Source: Athripsodes cinereus
Taxonomy: Eukaryota; Arthropoda; Insecta; Trichoptera; Leptoceridae
Assembly: GCA_947579605.1 (NCBI GenBank)
Contig: OX388314.1
Span: 6,944,001 to 7,008,000 of the forward strand
Direction of reading: 5' to 3'
DNA length: 64,000 bases
The translations under genes were made by a program, and so were the position numbers. Of this stretch, positions 11,346 through 23,015 are shown one piece after another. The notes under the pieces were generated by a model. That model ran no database searches. It saw only the letters and a list, made by a program, of their open reading frames with translations, and had not been told where the DNA came from. The stretch's first letter is position 1, and each line of letters starts with the position of its first letter.

Positions 11346-12846
11346 ATATTACTAATTTATCATGTTCGATGAGCTCGCTGGTTAACCCGATAGTAAGGAA
11401 TACATGTCGTAATAGAAATAAATGAAAGGAAGACAGACACGTAACATTTTTAGGTTCTTTATCTTAATAAGAAATATGAAACGTTTATGTTAAAATCCAA
11501 TTTCAAAATTTCATGTTTTTTTTTGAAATATTATTAATTAATCTTACGTCAAATCTCAGAAATTTATAAACCTGTTTCTGACTTAAGGTAGATAATATTA
11601 TTAAATAGAAACATTATATACTTGTTAGTGTTGGATATATTTTAAAATTTATGGTTATTAATACTTAGCAAAGAAAATAAACTAAAAGCTATGTTTAATC
11701 ACAAGGATATGAAATTGTTAATTAAATAATATGTCATGTCGTTCAAGGTTCAGTGTAATAATTATAAGTTTTTAAGTAAGTGAGATGAGTCAATTCCAAA
11801 TTCAGTCATTCTAATATTTAGAATATTTACTTTTTTTTAAATACATTTAACTGGATTTGGGCATAACACACAGATGATAAAACCAACCAGACATCTCGAT
11901 AGGAGAATAAAAATAAATGGTCTTTGTATCATGACAGTGACAATAGCGTAAGTGGTGAACGTTCTCCATAGACACTGAAAGTGATCACTTAAAAAAGCCA
12001 GCTTAGAGCCGTACATGTTGGGACGCCATTCTTACTTCTTCTGATTAGATTTTGCTAATCGAAACAGCTATTTTTGATTATAGAACAGCACCACTGGCGA
12101 GAATATTTGTGACGCTAATATAAGCAATTTTATAGAAATAAATAGTAATGAAAAATAACTTTTAACCGTGCAGGAGTAAAACTTGGTTTTTTAAAATATG
12201 TATGTGTTTTTGGAAACATTTAAAATAATCGCTCACTTTGCAGTTGAATGTCTTAGTTCCTACTGGTACGGAATTGATGTCTTATATTTTTATTGCAAGC
12301 AGTAAGCCTGTTGTATGGGATGGATAGATGGGAATTTTGTGACAAGAGAGACAAAATCGTTCATGAAAATATTTACAACATTTTTTAAGTATGTCGAATG
12401 ATTTTCATCCACTTTTCCATCCACGGATGACATGGGAATAGTGTATCCCAATACGAATAAAGAGCGGCGTCCCGTCGCATGATATAAACTGGAAAATAAT
12501 GGGATTTTCTTTTATTCAGCGCATAGTTGCTCAGCTCAGCGCCGCTATTCAGAAATAATAAAGAAAATAAAAAACAAATTTAAATTTATCACGATGTAAA
12601 ATAATAATTTTATGTAAAACAATCATACCCATACAATTTTTAACACTACTCTATTTTTGTCTTTTTTGATTAGAGAACTTCCAAATTTCATTTGTTTAAT
12701 CAATGTTGTGAATTTAATACTTTTTACTCTTTTTCATCTTAGACGTGCTGATTACAATTTCTTCCTGCGCTTTTCTTTACCTCACATAAAATACATTATA
12801 TTTTAGAAGTGCATTATATTGAAAGCCTTAGGTATTTCTCTCCTAT
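11346..12846. other. AT-rich DNA with a GC-richer patch at 12400-12550
   Basis: AGAGCGGCGTCCCGTCGCAT and TCAGCTCAGCGCCGCTATTC stand out. No frame or TIR partner was found. AAGTGATCACTT at 11976 recalls the ends of the 46.6-kb element. Confidence 0.4.
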
Positions 12847-13314
12847 AGAAAATATAGATATTCACAATTAGTGGTATCCCTTATCGCTGAAAGAATTGAT
12901 GATATTTAGTATTTTATACGTAATGGTTGATTAAAACCTGCCTTTTGCAATAAACTTAACAGAAAATATAGATATTCACAATTAGTGGTATCCCTTATCG
13001 CTGAAAGAATTGATGATATTTAGTATTTTATACGTAATGGTTCATTAATACCTGCCTTTTTCAATAAACTTAACAGAAAATATAGATATTCACAATTAGT
13101 GGTATCCCTTATCGCTGAAAGAATTGATGATATTTAGTATTTTATACGTAATGGTTCATTAATACCTGCCTTTTGCAATAAACTTAACAGAAAATATAGA
13201 TATTCACAATTAGTGGTATCCCTTATCGCTGAAAGAATTGATGATATTTAGTATTTTATACGTAATGGTTCATTAATACCTGCCTTTTGCAATAAACTTA
13301 ACAGAAAATATAGA
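12847..13314. repeat. Minisatellite, 114-bp unit x 4.1
   Basis: Units start exactly at 12847, 12961, 13075 and 13189, with a partial fifth at 13303-13314. Each starts AGAAAATATAGATATTCACA and ends AATAAACTTAAC. There are no indels; only four or so substitutions separate the units, most of them in unit 1 (GTTGATTAAAACC against GTTCATTAATACC) and one T for G in unit 2. The array is therefore recent. Confidence 0.95.
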
Positions 13315-14108
13315 GGACCAATTATACTTTGAAAATAACGAGATATTCTTAAAAGAAACGTTTTTGGTTTATTCGTTAAATTGTCTTAGGATAATATTAA
13401 TAAAAACAATCACCTTTGTACTACAATATATATAAATTCCCTTTGAGAATATAGAAAAAATATATAAGAATTCCCTCTCAAATAAGAATTTTGTTACCAG
13501 CGTTTGGTAGATAGATAGATACATTGCGGTTAATTTATAGTTTGTCTCACCGTTACAGCAGTGAGCAGTCCTCCCTCCGGAGCTACGAGATAATATTCCA
13601 CCTCTAAGCTCATTCAACTCAAACCCTCCCCACAAACCATCTTTTCACTATAGAGTTTCCCACTAAACGCCGACCAAAATCTTTACGCAGCAGCGGGATA
13701 TACTTAATTATATTGACCACATCAGTTCATAGTGGTTTAAGGGAGTGATGCAAGGGTGTGTCACGTCACCATTATACTAAGGGAGTGAACCAAAGTTGTA
13801 TCATGCCTCTGTGGCTGTCAAAAAGTATTTTCCAACTGTTTTAAGCATTTGAGAACAATGTCGGTACTGGTATTCAGATAGATCTCGGAATCCTGAATAG
13901 AATGTTGGTATTGATCTGACCGCTTTGATGTTTTGGTATTAATTGCTTGAAACGAAAGAGATAGTTTTGCGCGTGTATGATATCGGCAGTGTATAGAAAT
14001 AGAATTAATAAGCCTAAATATTTTGTTTTTGATAGAATGATAGAATGAACTGTGATATTGATGATGATTGTCCCGAGTAAATGAATGAATATGTATGTTT
14101 GCAAAGTT
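13315..14108. other. AT-rich DNA; GC-richer patch at 13550-13690
   Basis: A minus-strand stretch (FELNELRGGILSRSSGGRTA) may be retroelement-derived. A weak duplication AGGGAGTGATGC / AGGGAGTGAACC is present at 13740-13800. Confidence 0.35.
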
Positions 14109-14410
14109 TGTTCATAACAGATGGAATTGATTTTAGAGAGGATATACTTGTCTGAAACAAGGAGTGTGAGGAAGCGCAAGCATCCGAGAACTACGTGGCT
14201 TAATCACGTAGATCAAATTCTCAAGGACAACCCTATGTTGAGTAAGAGAAATCGGCATGCGTGCATGAGAGGCTGCATGGATGTAGAGGAGGTGAAAGAA
14301 ATATGCAGGGACAGATCTATATGGCGTTCCGTTCTCTCTGCCTACCCCAGAGGTATGCGGCGTGAGGGAATAGTAAAGCATAGACAGTATAGTAAGTGTC
14401 GTTGGTAAGA
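14109..14410 (+). mobile_element. LINE 3'-end stub (RTE-like C-terminus), type R, copy 1
   Basis: The frame encodes the end of a non-LTR retrotransposon polyprotein: KRKHPRTTWLNHVDQILKD, a basic segment (LSKRNRHACMRGCM), then CRDRSIWRSVLSAYPRGMRR. The 'R-P-R-x-x-W ... D-R-x-x-W' layout is typical of RTE/I-type LINE C-termini. This is the least decayed of five copies in the window, and the frame is open over its whole length. No reverse transcriptase or endonuclease is attached, so it is 5'-truncated and dead. Confidence 0.75.
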
Positions 14411-14904
14411 AGTGGCCGGCACCAGAGTGAATGATGCCACAAAAAAAAGAAGCGTTGGGCAATCGAACAAAATTAAAAACATCAACACTTAGGTTAAAGT
14501 AAATCTCGTCATGTGAAAAGAGCTAAACCCTGCGGACTAATAATATCCAATGATGTTAATTCACTCTTACGCCCATGAGACAAAGTAGAGAATCTTAGGC
14601 TGGAATATCTAACTGGCTGTAGATAATATTGCCTACACTTATAATATTATGAATCCATCTCGAGTGACTGATTTTTCATAACGATTCACTTAATGTGAGT
14701 TATTTCAGTTAATGAAGCTGAAACGTTTAGCAACCGTATAATAATAATAACTTAATTCAAAATGGTTCTTCAGAGATGAGCAATTTTGAAATATTAAATT
14801 TTATCGATATAACATACGATATAATAGGAATTTCATATGCCTATATATTTTGAGGTGGTTTGTTTGTTTATATATCATTTATTTAATAGTTAAGTAATAG
14901 GAAA

Positions 14905-15335
14905 ACTAAACCCTCACGCCATGTCCCAAATGGGGTAGGCAAAGAGAATGGAATGCCATATAGATCTTATTATTATATTTCTTTGTTTTTGTTGTTAGTT
15001 TTGTGTGTTTGTCTTAGTTGCTTTGAATTTTTTAAACTGTGGTAATATAGGGGGACTCTTGTGGTCTATATTTCATTTAATTTTAATTGTTGTAATACTT
15101 GTTGTGTTGACTGTTTGTTCCCTTCGAGAAAATAAATAAATAAATAAATAGATCTATCCTTACATACTTCTTTCGCTTCTTCTACATTCGTGTACAATTT
15201 CTCATGCACGCACGTCGGTTCCTCTTACTCAACACACAGCCGTTCTTGAGATTTTGATCCACGTGATCAAGCCACGTAGTTTTCGGACGACCACGCTTCC
15301 TCACACCCCTTCTTTCAGAAATGTATATCATTTTT
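14905..15335 (-). mobile_element. LINE stub type R, copy 2, split by a younger insertion
   Basis: The minus strand carries the same C-terminal coding region (W-L-I-T-W-I-K-I-L-K..., basic segment, A-Y-P) and the 3' tail that ends with a CCCTCACGCC box in + reading. It is split at the AGATCT site by 180 bp of other DNA at 14968-15147. Confidence 0.7.
14968..15147 (+). mobile_element. Retroelement 3' end with (AATA)n tail inserted into LINE stub type R
   Basis: The inserted DNA has a T-rich 3'-UTR-like body and ends in GAAAATAAATAAATAAATAA. The octamer ATAGATCT is present on both sides (14960-14967 and 15148-15155). Compared with the uninterrupted copies it is duplicated once, so it is a target-site duplication. 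The family is not recognised. Confidence 0.65.
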
Positions 15336-15861
15336 GTCATTCTTTCACTTTCGTCCTTCTTCTATTCGTCTTTATTCCACTTTCGACCTTCTTCAATCAC
15401 GTCCATGTTTCTTTTGCATACGTATTGGAAATAGGAAAACTATGGACTTTTATTGAAACTTTCATCTATTGAGCGGGTTCATGAATGCAAAAATCATATG
15501 GATCATATTATTAAAAATTAACATATTTAAATTTTTCGGAAACCAATTTATCCAATAAGAAAAAAAAGTAATTCTTTTACTCTCTAAATTTAGTTTCAAT
15601 ATTTTTATTTATGTTTTGATAACACGAAGAAATGAATTTAGATAGCCTCTTATAGGAGTTATTCTCATGGCTTTGATATACTTATTAATTTAAGTTTTCA
15701 AAAATATCCGTTTAATTTTGAGGTTTGAAATTATCTTCCTTTCCATTTTTTTGTGCGGATTTGGTGCATATTTCGGATTTTATCAAAAGATCTTTTTTTT
15801 ATATTTTCACAACGATTTATTCACTCTCAAAAATTCTGTATAAGCTGCAAACTATCATAAT

Positions 15862-16085
15862 AAGAATTATAATAACTAGACACCTTTTTTGAAAGATGCG
15901 CCGTTTTGTGGAAAAACCACCGCAAGGACCCATCCAAGGATCAGAACACATCCTGAACAATAGGGTTTTTAACCTCGCCTTGTGAACATCTCCACACTTT
16001 CCAGAGTCCGCAAATCATTGGAAATTTTGTTCCACAGCAACGGACCAGCCACACAGATGGCACGGTCCACATGATTAGCCCACCC
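15862..16085 (-). mobile_element. CR1/L2-type LINE 3' end, type C, copy 1
   Basis: The minus strand encodes RAICVAGPLLWNKISNDLRT followed by LESVEMF, then a 3' UTR with CCACAAAACGGCGCATCTTT and an imperfect TAA-type tail. The AAAACGGCGC tail motif is shared with the LINE at 9.2 kb. The frame ends early compared with other LINEs (stop after TRRG). Confidence 0.72.
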
Positions 16086-16099
16086 CACCCCTACGCTTA

Positions 16100-18387
16100 G
16101 AAAAGTCAATTGATTGATTGCGATGAAACTAATTAATTCTTCAAAACATTCTCAAGCATTAGACGTGGCTAGTCAATCAATAACGCGTGCTATTTATAGC
16201 TATTAGTAGAATATCATTATATTACTAAAGTCTGAGTAACTTTCCCCGTATGAAACCTCGCTACATAATAATTTATCTTTGAATAAAACCTTCGAAATAA
16301 CTTCGTAGTGGTTGTAATACTTGTGTTCTTGACATATTAATATGATTGTATTATACTTGATGTAAACAAACAGAACGGTATCATTATACTTATAATATCT
16401 TTCTTGTTTCGTGAAATGAGTAGGTAATTAGATTAAAATATTAAGTAGATGCTATGTACATATTATTATTATGTCTAACTTTGTTTGTCACTGTACAGAT
16501 GTTCAGAAGTATCTGTTACATATTCGCCTGTAAAGGCACCCGTTTCTTCTCCTCTTAAACGCTTTCAAGAGATAAAATATTATAACTATCTTGCTCGTTA
16601 TTTTAATGATTCACTTTCGCCAACCTTATTTATTTCCTTCTTTTATTTCTATTTTTCAGCCAATTTCTGACAATTTTGAAGTAAATTCCTGAATTTATTT
16701 TATTTTGACGTCTCACTTAAGGATAATCTGTTGCCCATTTAGTTTAAAGTGTTTGATTTTCAGTCGCGAAATCCCAAGTTCGCAACTTGTTGTGACATAA
16801 TCTTCCTTTTCTACATAAATATATTCTTTGATTTGAAAGTGTCTTGGGATATATTTGGCCTGATTACAAAATCAATGGATCATTTATGAAATATTTGGTA
16901 CATAATTTTGTTGATTAACTGTATAACTTATATAAATAAATTGATTAATTTTCACGTGATTCACAAGTGAACAATTTGTGTTTTGACTTGTGTAGTATTT
17001 ACAAAAGATAAATAAATAAACTTTTACGAAAAAAATAATTAACTATTATTTTTGGAAACTATTTGTTTAAAAATCAGTAATTAAGATTCAAATTAATGTT
17101 GTATGTTTTCAAATTCCGTTTCCAGTCGATAATCAGTGTTAAAATAATAATTCATCACAGGTGGCGTGATGTTATGAACATAATGTTATTTAATTTAATA
17201 ACGTTATAACAACAACATCGCTGTTGCAATATTGTCATTATGAAAGTACGAATTAACAACAGTCGATCGTTAAAATTAATAGTTTGTACCTACAGATGTT
17301 GTATTATTTAAGTTAAATTTAAATAGCATGTTTATAGAATTAGAGTTCAAACAGAAGCTTGAAATAGTTATGTTAAAAATAACGTTTTTATTATAACGTT
17401 ATAATTACTGCGCAACTTTTCGTTTTAACAACCGTAGTAGTAACGCGGTCGAAGTTGAATTGACAATATAGATATTTTAAGGATTTTTTTTAATCCACGG
17501 ATTCGTGTCAATGAGAGAAGTCTACATTAATATATTTTTAAGATTAATTACAAATAATAAATGCGTGATAAATCATTTGAACTTAACAATTGCTATCTTT
17601 TTTGACATTGATCACCGTGGATTTTTATATTAAATAAAATATTTGTAAGTTGTTGAAATTAACAATTCTAATTTTATAGAACAAGTCACACATATGAACT
17701 TAAAATAGCATGAATGAAAAAGTATAAATAACATTATTTCTACAAAAGCTTTTATTTCCATCTGTACTCAACAAATATTAATATGACACATAACGATGCT
17801 ACCTTATAATAAGCGGGTGCTATAATATTATGCCACGATATGTTATATTTTAAGGAAGAAAAAGTAAACATTGTGTGTAGGTATCTACGAGTATAAATAT
17901 TATATATCTGCTACTCACCACAAATGTTGACGTTAGACACCAACTTGTTATAAAACATACAATAGCACTCATGATGTTATTAATACTGTTATTATTATAC
18001 ATAATATTACACATCACATGTGATATCGTTATTAATAATATTTTAGTAGAAACACTTAACGCGTTATGTGGGGTGAGTAGCAGGGGTATTAATCAAACTT
18101 TAAGGGACACGAAAATCGGAAATATATTTTTTGTTGTTGAGAACTTAATTTCTGATGAACAATACCTAGGTCTTGTTAAGTTTATAAAATTGGTTATTAA
18201 AATAAATATAAGTTTTACCTCTGAAATGTCTGTCGTTGAGGTTTTATTTAATAAATTGAGGTTTAATTTAATAAAAAAGCGTCAGCTGTATTGAAATTTA
18301 ACGATCAGCAATAAATTGAATTGAATATACCGAATTTAATTTAGCAAAAATATGAAGTTGAAATTTATTTTTACAATGCTGAAAAAT
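16100..18387. other. AT-rich DNA without supported genes
   Basis: A 107-codon frame at 17971-18294 begins with a hydrophobic run, but base composition explains it. Several AACGTTATAA palindromic words occur at 17180-17410. Confidence 0.45.
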
Positions 18388-18577
18388 ACTACTACTACTA
18401 CACTATCACGGCATATCCCACAAATGAACATGAAAGCCGTCCTCTCCGTGCCAACAAAAAAATAAGACATTCAGAATGGGTGGCAAACCTCGCATAGCTG
18501 AGTTTACGATATAATATGTCTTTATTTTTCCGAACACCTGCCTATTCTTTGCCCGAAACTCCACGGATAATCAAAAT
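18388..18577 (-). mobile_element. Family-A copy A5 with internal deletions
   Basis: Starts with (TAC)5, then CACGGCATATCCCACAAATG. The segments around CCAGCAGACC and the CGAGTGTCC box are deleted. Ends CCACGGAT. Confidence 0.7.
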
Positions 18578-18863
18578 AAAACAGTGCCTGTGATTTTTGA
18601 TGACGCCACTGGTTTGAGTGTTGTTCTTAATGTTTTGTTTGTATGGTGGTGATAATGTTAATAATATTTACTTTGTTTTTTTATTTCATTCATTTGTTTT
18701 AATAATACATAAGAATGTTTTTTATTTTGCTTTATATCAACTGTCACCACTTTGTTTGTCATGTAATTAATCAACATTTTCATTTTTCTTTTATAAATAT
18801 GTTAATTTGTTATAATAATAAATTTTATTTAGCCATTAACATCATTCATTAGGCAGAAAGGAC

Positions 18864-18917
18864 CGAACGTCGTAGGTATAGGTATATGAACGTCGAAGGT
18901 ATAGGTATATGAACGTT
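18864..18917. repeat. Short tandem repeat, 23-bp unit x 2.3
   Basis: GAACGTCG(T/A)AGGTATAGGTATAT occurs twice and is followed by GAACGTTG. Confidence 0.7.
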
Positions 18918-18960
18918 GCACACGATTTTCACTTCTAAAACATTCATGCAATTCCTCACA

Positions 18961-19260
18961 TGATGATGATGATGATGATTTTGGATGATTTTATTTTGAT
19001 GCCGTTTAACAGTCCCTAGACAGTCTCAAGAGCGCCAGTGAGGAGGTCAGCTTTTGATTTGCTTCTGAAGCTGGTGACAGTCTGACTATCTCTCAATGGC
19101 ACCGGTAGGCGATTCCACATAACCGATCCAACAAAATATGTATATACTCTAAAATTCACTATACTCAGCACGTGTTTATCCTGGTCTACGTGATCTAGCC
19201 ATTAGATCCCTGGGTAAGCACGTCTGTGAGCATCATTTCTTTGTGTATCTGGTCTGCAAC
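18961..19260 (-). mobile_element. CR1/L2-type LINE 3' end with (ATC)n tail
   Basis: The minus strand encodes SVMWNRLPVPLRDSQTVTSF then RSKSKADLLTGALETV and a stop, the LINE C-terminal W-N-R-L-P signature. The element ends in a (TGATGA)n microsatellite at 18961-18980, which is the tail of this LINE type. It is a different lineage from the TAA-tailed copies. Confidence 0.78.
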
Positions 19261-19385
19261 AAGTTGTCCTAACTATGGTAAACTTAACAAACCATTATAA
19301 AAATCCAGTTCCATCTTCAGACAAATTGAAATGTTCTAATTCATTAATTAAATAACGGTTAAAACTATGACGTCATTTAATAAGA

Positions 19386-19600
19386 TTGGGGCTTCCTACA
19401 GGACGAATCCGGAGCATGTGACTGTGGTGCAGCACAGACTATACCACACTTGTTGGAGTGTCCATTGTGCCCTGTCACTTGCACTATGGAGAATATTTTT
19501 GACGCATCTCCACCTGCTGTGCGTTTTGCGCAGTACTGGAGATCAGTTTGATGGGTTTTTTCTCTGGGTTTCGACACGATAAATAATAATAAATAAGATT
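19386..19600 (+). mobile_element. LINE C-terminal remnant with CCHC-like knuckle
   Basis: The + frame encodes WGFLQDESGACDCGAAQTIP followed by HLLECPLCP, then DASPPAVRFAQYWRSV and a stop. The C-x-C-x8-H-x4-C pattern is the cysteine-histidine motif after the RNase H region of I/R1/Jockey-type LINEs. A TAATAATAA tail follows at 19580-19600. The frame is intact over ~60 codons. Confidence 0.75.
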
Positions 19601-20003
19601 GAATTCTCTTTACTTAATTAAAGAGGATGTATAAAGCCACGAAATCCTTCTTTCTTAAATTCATCAAGTAAGTAAACGTAACTTTTACTAGGAGGTATTA
19701 TAATTTACGTAAGAAGAGTGCGGTTTTAACTTAATAACGAAACGTTTTAATGTAAAATTTATGTATGTATAATATATTAAACAGTTATTTTATAAGTTGA
19801 TTCTATCTGCTTGCTTGTCTTTGTAAAATTTTCGTATAAATAAATATTTGAATCTGTTTGTATGTTTATTCTCCTCAGAAGCCTAAACGACAACACTTGG
19901 TGATATAAATGTTTTACTATATTGTCGTCTATCGTTCGTTCCATGAAAATTTAAAATGAAGTATTTCAATAGTTGATACTATATTTTGACTGTTCATCTA
20001 TAA

Positions 20004-20260
20004 CAGGGGTCGGCAACCTTTTAGCTGTGGTGTGCCAAGCCACTCTACCAATATGATTCAGGGTGCCGCCTTAATTCTAAATTATATAATGGGGTTCTAG
20101 AGGAGAAGAATTTTATACCAAATTTATCTTTTAAACATATTTATTAAAAAAATAACATAAAATTCTATTTTCGTGATTTCCCTGATTACTTTGTAGAGTG
20201 CCATTCAGAACCCCATCGCGTGCCAAGCCTGGCACGCGTGCCATAGGTTGCCGACGCCTG
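20004..20260. mobile_element. hAT-type MITE with perfect 8-bp target duplication
   Basis: Terminal inverted repeats are CAGGGGTCGGCAACCT and, inverted, CAGGCGTCGGCAACCT (one mismatch). ATCTATAA flanks both ends directly (19996-20003 and 20261-20268). An 8-bp duplication with a CAGGGG/CAGTG-type TIR is the hAT signature. The element is 257 bp, has no ORF, and further in has a second inverted pair around GTGCCAAGCC / GGCACGCGTGCC. It is non-autonomous. Confidence 0.93.
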
Positions 20261-20355
20261 ATCTATAATAATATACTGTGTAAAGTAGGTGAACATGTTA
20301 TATCAAAATGCTGTTATTTTAAGGTATACAAAAAATTTATTAGAATACTCATATT

Positions 20356-20580
20356 CCGGGTAAATAATTTGTCACTCACTCTTTTCCGTAAGTTTTTGAG
20401 TGTTCTGCAAAAGGCAGGTGTTCAAAAAATGAATACATTCTACATCTTATATTTAGCGATTGGTTTTGCCATCCATCCTGAACCACAAGAAATTAGAGGG
20501 CAATCTGCATGTTTATTACATGCTGTTAGTCCGCTGGCTACCCCTTATGAACTGTGCCGTAATAGTAAAGTAGTTATTGT
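20356..20580 (+). mobile_element. Family-A copy A6
   Basis: CCGGGTAAATAATTTGTCAC through TTTTGAGTGTTCTGCAAAAG to GCTGGCTACCCCTTATG. The part encoding the E-C-L-D-F-I-L residues of the shared frame is shortened. Confidence 0.7.
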
Positions 20581-21685
20581 ATGGTGGTAGTTAATTTTCT
20601 GATTGTATCATGTTGAACCTATAAATAGTGATTTGATTTAATCTTTCGTTTTGATATATTAATAGTATTGTCATTTTTGGGGGCTACATGGATGTATAAA
20701 AAAAATGTTATGCCATCTTATACACATATTTAATTTTTTCATTATTTTTTTTAATTGTATTTTTGGTGATTGAGTTGAGAGAACACTTGAGACATAGCAT
20801 GAGGTTATAGATAGATAGATAGAATTTTGATGACTATATCTCATACTAAGCAGGGGTTAAAAGCTCGTAGATAATATTGTTAGATAGAGCTGTATTAAAA
20901 TACATCAAACATGTTCTCTTTGATGGTAGATTAATCCACTTTACGATGTCTCCTAATGGGTAGTACAAGCATACCTCATTCATTTATTAGTACTCCTTGT
21001 TGTAGGATCTAAAGCTTAAGGTTTTCTTTTTAGTATATAAGTTTTTAATAATATGTTCAAACAAATTGATCAACGAGGCTGTATTCTCTTACAAGAAGCA
21101 GTGTCTTAAGTGAATGCAAATTTAATTAATGAAAAGAAAAACATCAACTTGTGGAAAAAAACATTAAAATTAAATGTCATATCGAATACTGATGAATTAG
21201 CTTATATAACTATCTGATCTAGTGATGGAATGTTTTGATCTCATATGCTAACTATTTATAATATGTTATGATATAATGCAACAAAAAATACATTTTAAAA
21301 ATGACTCAGTGATAGAATTACGAGTTTTTTTCTGATACTTGAAAATGATATCCTTGCTTTTGAAAAATACTTCAAATTATATTAATGCCACCCGTATAGA
21401 ATATCTTATTGATTAAACACAATGAGTACGACTTGTATGTCCATTACATACCTTTAGTGAGTTTGCTGACTATCTGAATTGTGGGAGATTCTTAGGATTT
21501 TTTTTTTATTAAACCGTTGCTGAAAAAAGCAGTCGCTTTAATACTATAAAATATACTTTTTTTCTTCTGATTATACTTAAATTTACAATATTTATTTTTA
21601 TGCACTATATGATGAAAAAAATCATCATTTATTATTGAAATATCACGTACGAAATTTCTGTTAAAATGTATACATACAAAATAAT

Positions 21686-21728
21686 ATAACATTCATAGAC
21701 AATTCACACAAATCGAGCTATAGAATAA
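21686..21728 (-). mobile_element. tRNA-SINE type T1, 3'-end scrap
   Basis: ATAGACAATTCACACAAATC-GAGCTA is the reverse complement of the T1 3' end (GATCTGTGTAAATTGTC). Confidence 0.45.
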
Positions 21729-22029
21729 TGATAGAAAAATGATGGATTGTTAAAATGTCATTTGTCAATAGGTTTATGTATAATATACTAAGTACTAATT
21801 TAATTCTATGTACGTTCGTCTATCGCACAACATTCACCCGATATTATTTGATTGTGTCGTTAGTGCTGGAAGCAAACAATCATAATAAAATTCCGTTAGA
21901 TTTACAATACATTTAAAATGATATATTGTGAATTGTGGAAATATTATTGTGACTACAGGAAAATAGCTATATTAAGTTCACGTTATTCTCAATATGATTT
22001 TCTTCAAGTTTCATTTTGTTCGTGTTTTT

Positions 22030-22205
22030 TTGTCAAAACTTGAACAATGAAGCAATTATTAATTTCTATTAGGTATATTGTTTTTAATTTGATCTTGACT
22101 TATGAATTTGCAATGTACCTGTGTGACTGTGTATGATTGTTTTTGTATGTCATACTTTTTGTAAACATGTAAAAGGCTCACGCCGTATATGATTTTCAAT
22201 AAATA
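22030..22205 (+). repeat. LINE 3' UTR with GTAAAAGGCTCACGCCGT end, copy 1
   Basis: ATGTAAAAGGCTCACGCCGT followed by TTCAATAAATAAAC, a poly(A)-signal-like end, closes a T-rich stretch. The same box recurs at 26.38, 10.43 and 45.08 kb, which marks a shared retroelement 3' terminus. Confidence 0.55.
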
Positions 22206-22261
22206 AACTACTATTAATGTTTTTTTTTTCAAAAATCTTCACTGTGTGTACATTATCTTAA

Positions 22262-22445
22262 AGAGGGGGTGTAAAATAGCACGGGCGTTCGACAACTACA
22301 TGGATCAAATTCTCAAGGACGGCATTGTGTAAGAGAAATCGACGTGCATCTATTAGAAATTATATGAATGTAGAAGAAGCGAAAGACGTATGTCGGGATA
22401 GATCTATATGGCATTCCGTTCTCTCTGCCTACCTAGGATACGGTC
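22262..22445 (+). mobile_element. LINE stub type R, copy 3
   Basis: CATGGATCAAATTCTCAAGG, AGAAATCGACGTGCATCTAT and GGATAGATCTATATGGCATT match copy 1 in order, with several indels. The frame is broken. Confidence 0.68.
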
Positions 22446-22486
22446 CGAGGGTATCGTATAGTAATATAGTAGTACAAATAATTTTT

Positions 22487-22667
22487 TTTTTTTAAAGAAA
22501 AGATATATCTGGGTTTTGTTATAAACCCAAATACAACCTTTTATACCTTTCACAGTAAGCTACTAAAAGATTGTGTCGTGAAAGGGAGTTTGCCGGCACC
22601 TGGGATCGAACCACGGACCCCATGTTCACGAGGCCGAGACTCTACCTCCAGACTACCGACGGACTTC
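22487..22667 (-). mobile_element. tRNA-derived SINE, type T2, copy 1
   Basis: The minus strand starts GTCCGTCGGTAGTCTGGAGG (A-box-like TAGTCTGGAGG) and has a B box GGTTCGATCCC (complement of 22612-22622). The body CTTTCACGACACAATCTTTT and ATTTGGGTTTATAACAAAAC follows. A type different from T1. Confidence 0.8.
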
Positions 22668-22741
22668 ATTATGTAATTTAGTAAACAGACAGTATTATAA
22701 CAATTTTCAATATTTTTTTATTATTTTTTCTATGACAAATA

Positions 22742-23015
22742 GAGACATTTTTCATTTAAATTCAGCGATGATGTTTGCCACCCATCCTGAATGTCTTTTT
22801 TTTTTGTTTTCACGGAGAGCTTGTATGTTTATTACACACAGCTAGTCCTCTGACTAGTACATAATCATTACAGCCATATGGAAATATTTTTTCTCATGTA
22901 TCACATAATTAGATTAGCTCGATTACGTGGGTCAAATACTTGTACTAGTTTAATTTTCTTCTGTCTACCCCATTTGAGGAATATGCTATGATGGTATGGT
23001 AGTAATAATAGTATT
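22742..23015 (+). mobile_element. Family-A copy A7, interrupted
   Basis: Starts within the element (GACATTTTTCATTTAAATTC) and ends GATGGTATGGTAGTAATAAT. It is split at 22857-22965 by about 110 bp of other DNA. TCTGACT on the left and TCTGTCT on the right may be its target duplication. Confidence 0.68.
22857..22965 (+). repeat. Unclassified insert in family-A copy A7, related to 54.39-54.46 kb
   Basis: GATTACGTGGGTCAAATACT-TGTACT here and GATTATCTGGGCCAAATACA-CGTACTGATT at 54421-54455 are clearly related, as are the preceding AATCAT.A.AGCC boxes. The family is unknown. Confidence 0.45.

Noticed and set aside
17971..18294. 107-codon + frame with a signal-peptide-like start
   Set aside because: Leu/Ile/Asn/Lys-rich composition is what AT-rich DNA gives; no cleavage site motif, no splice context, no domain.
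22612..22622. B box that could mark a tRNA gene
   Set aside because: Part of SINE type T2; the same sequence recurs at 51.85 kb with the same non-tRNA body.
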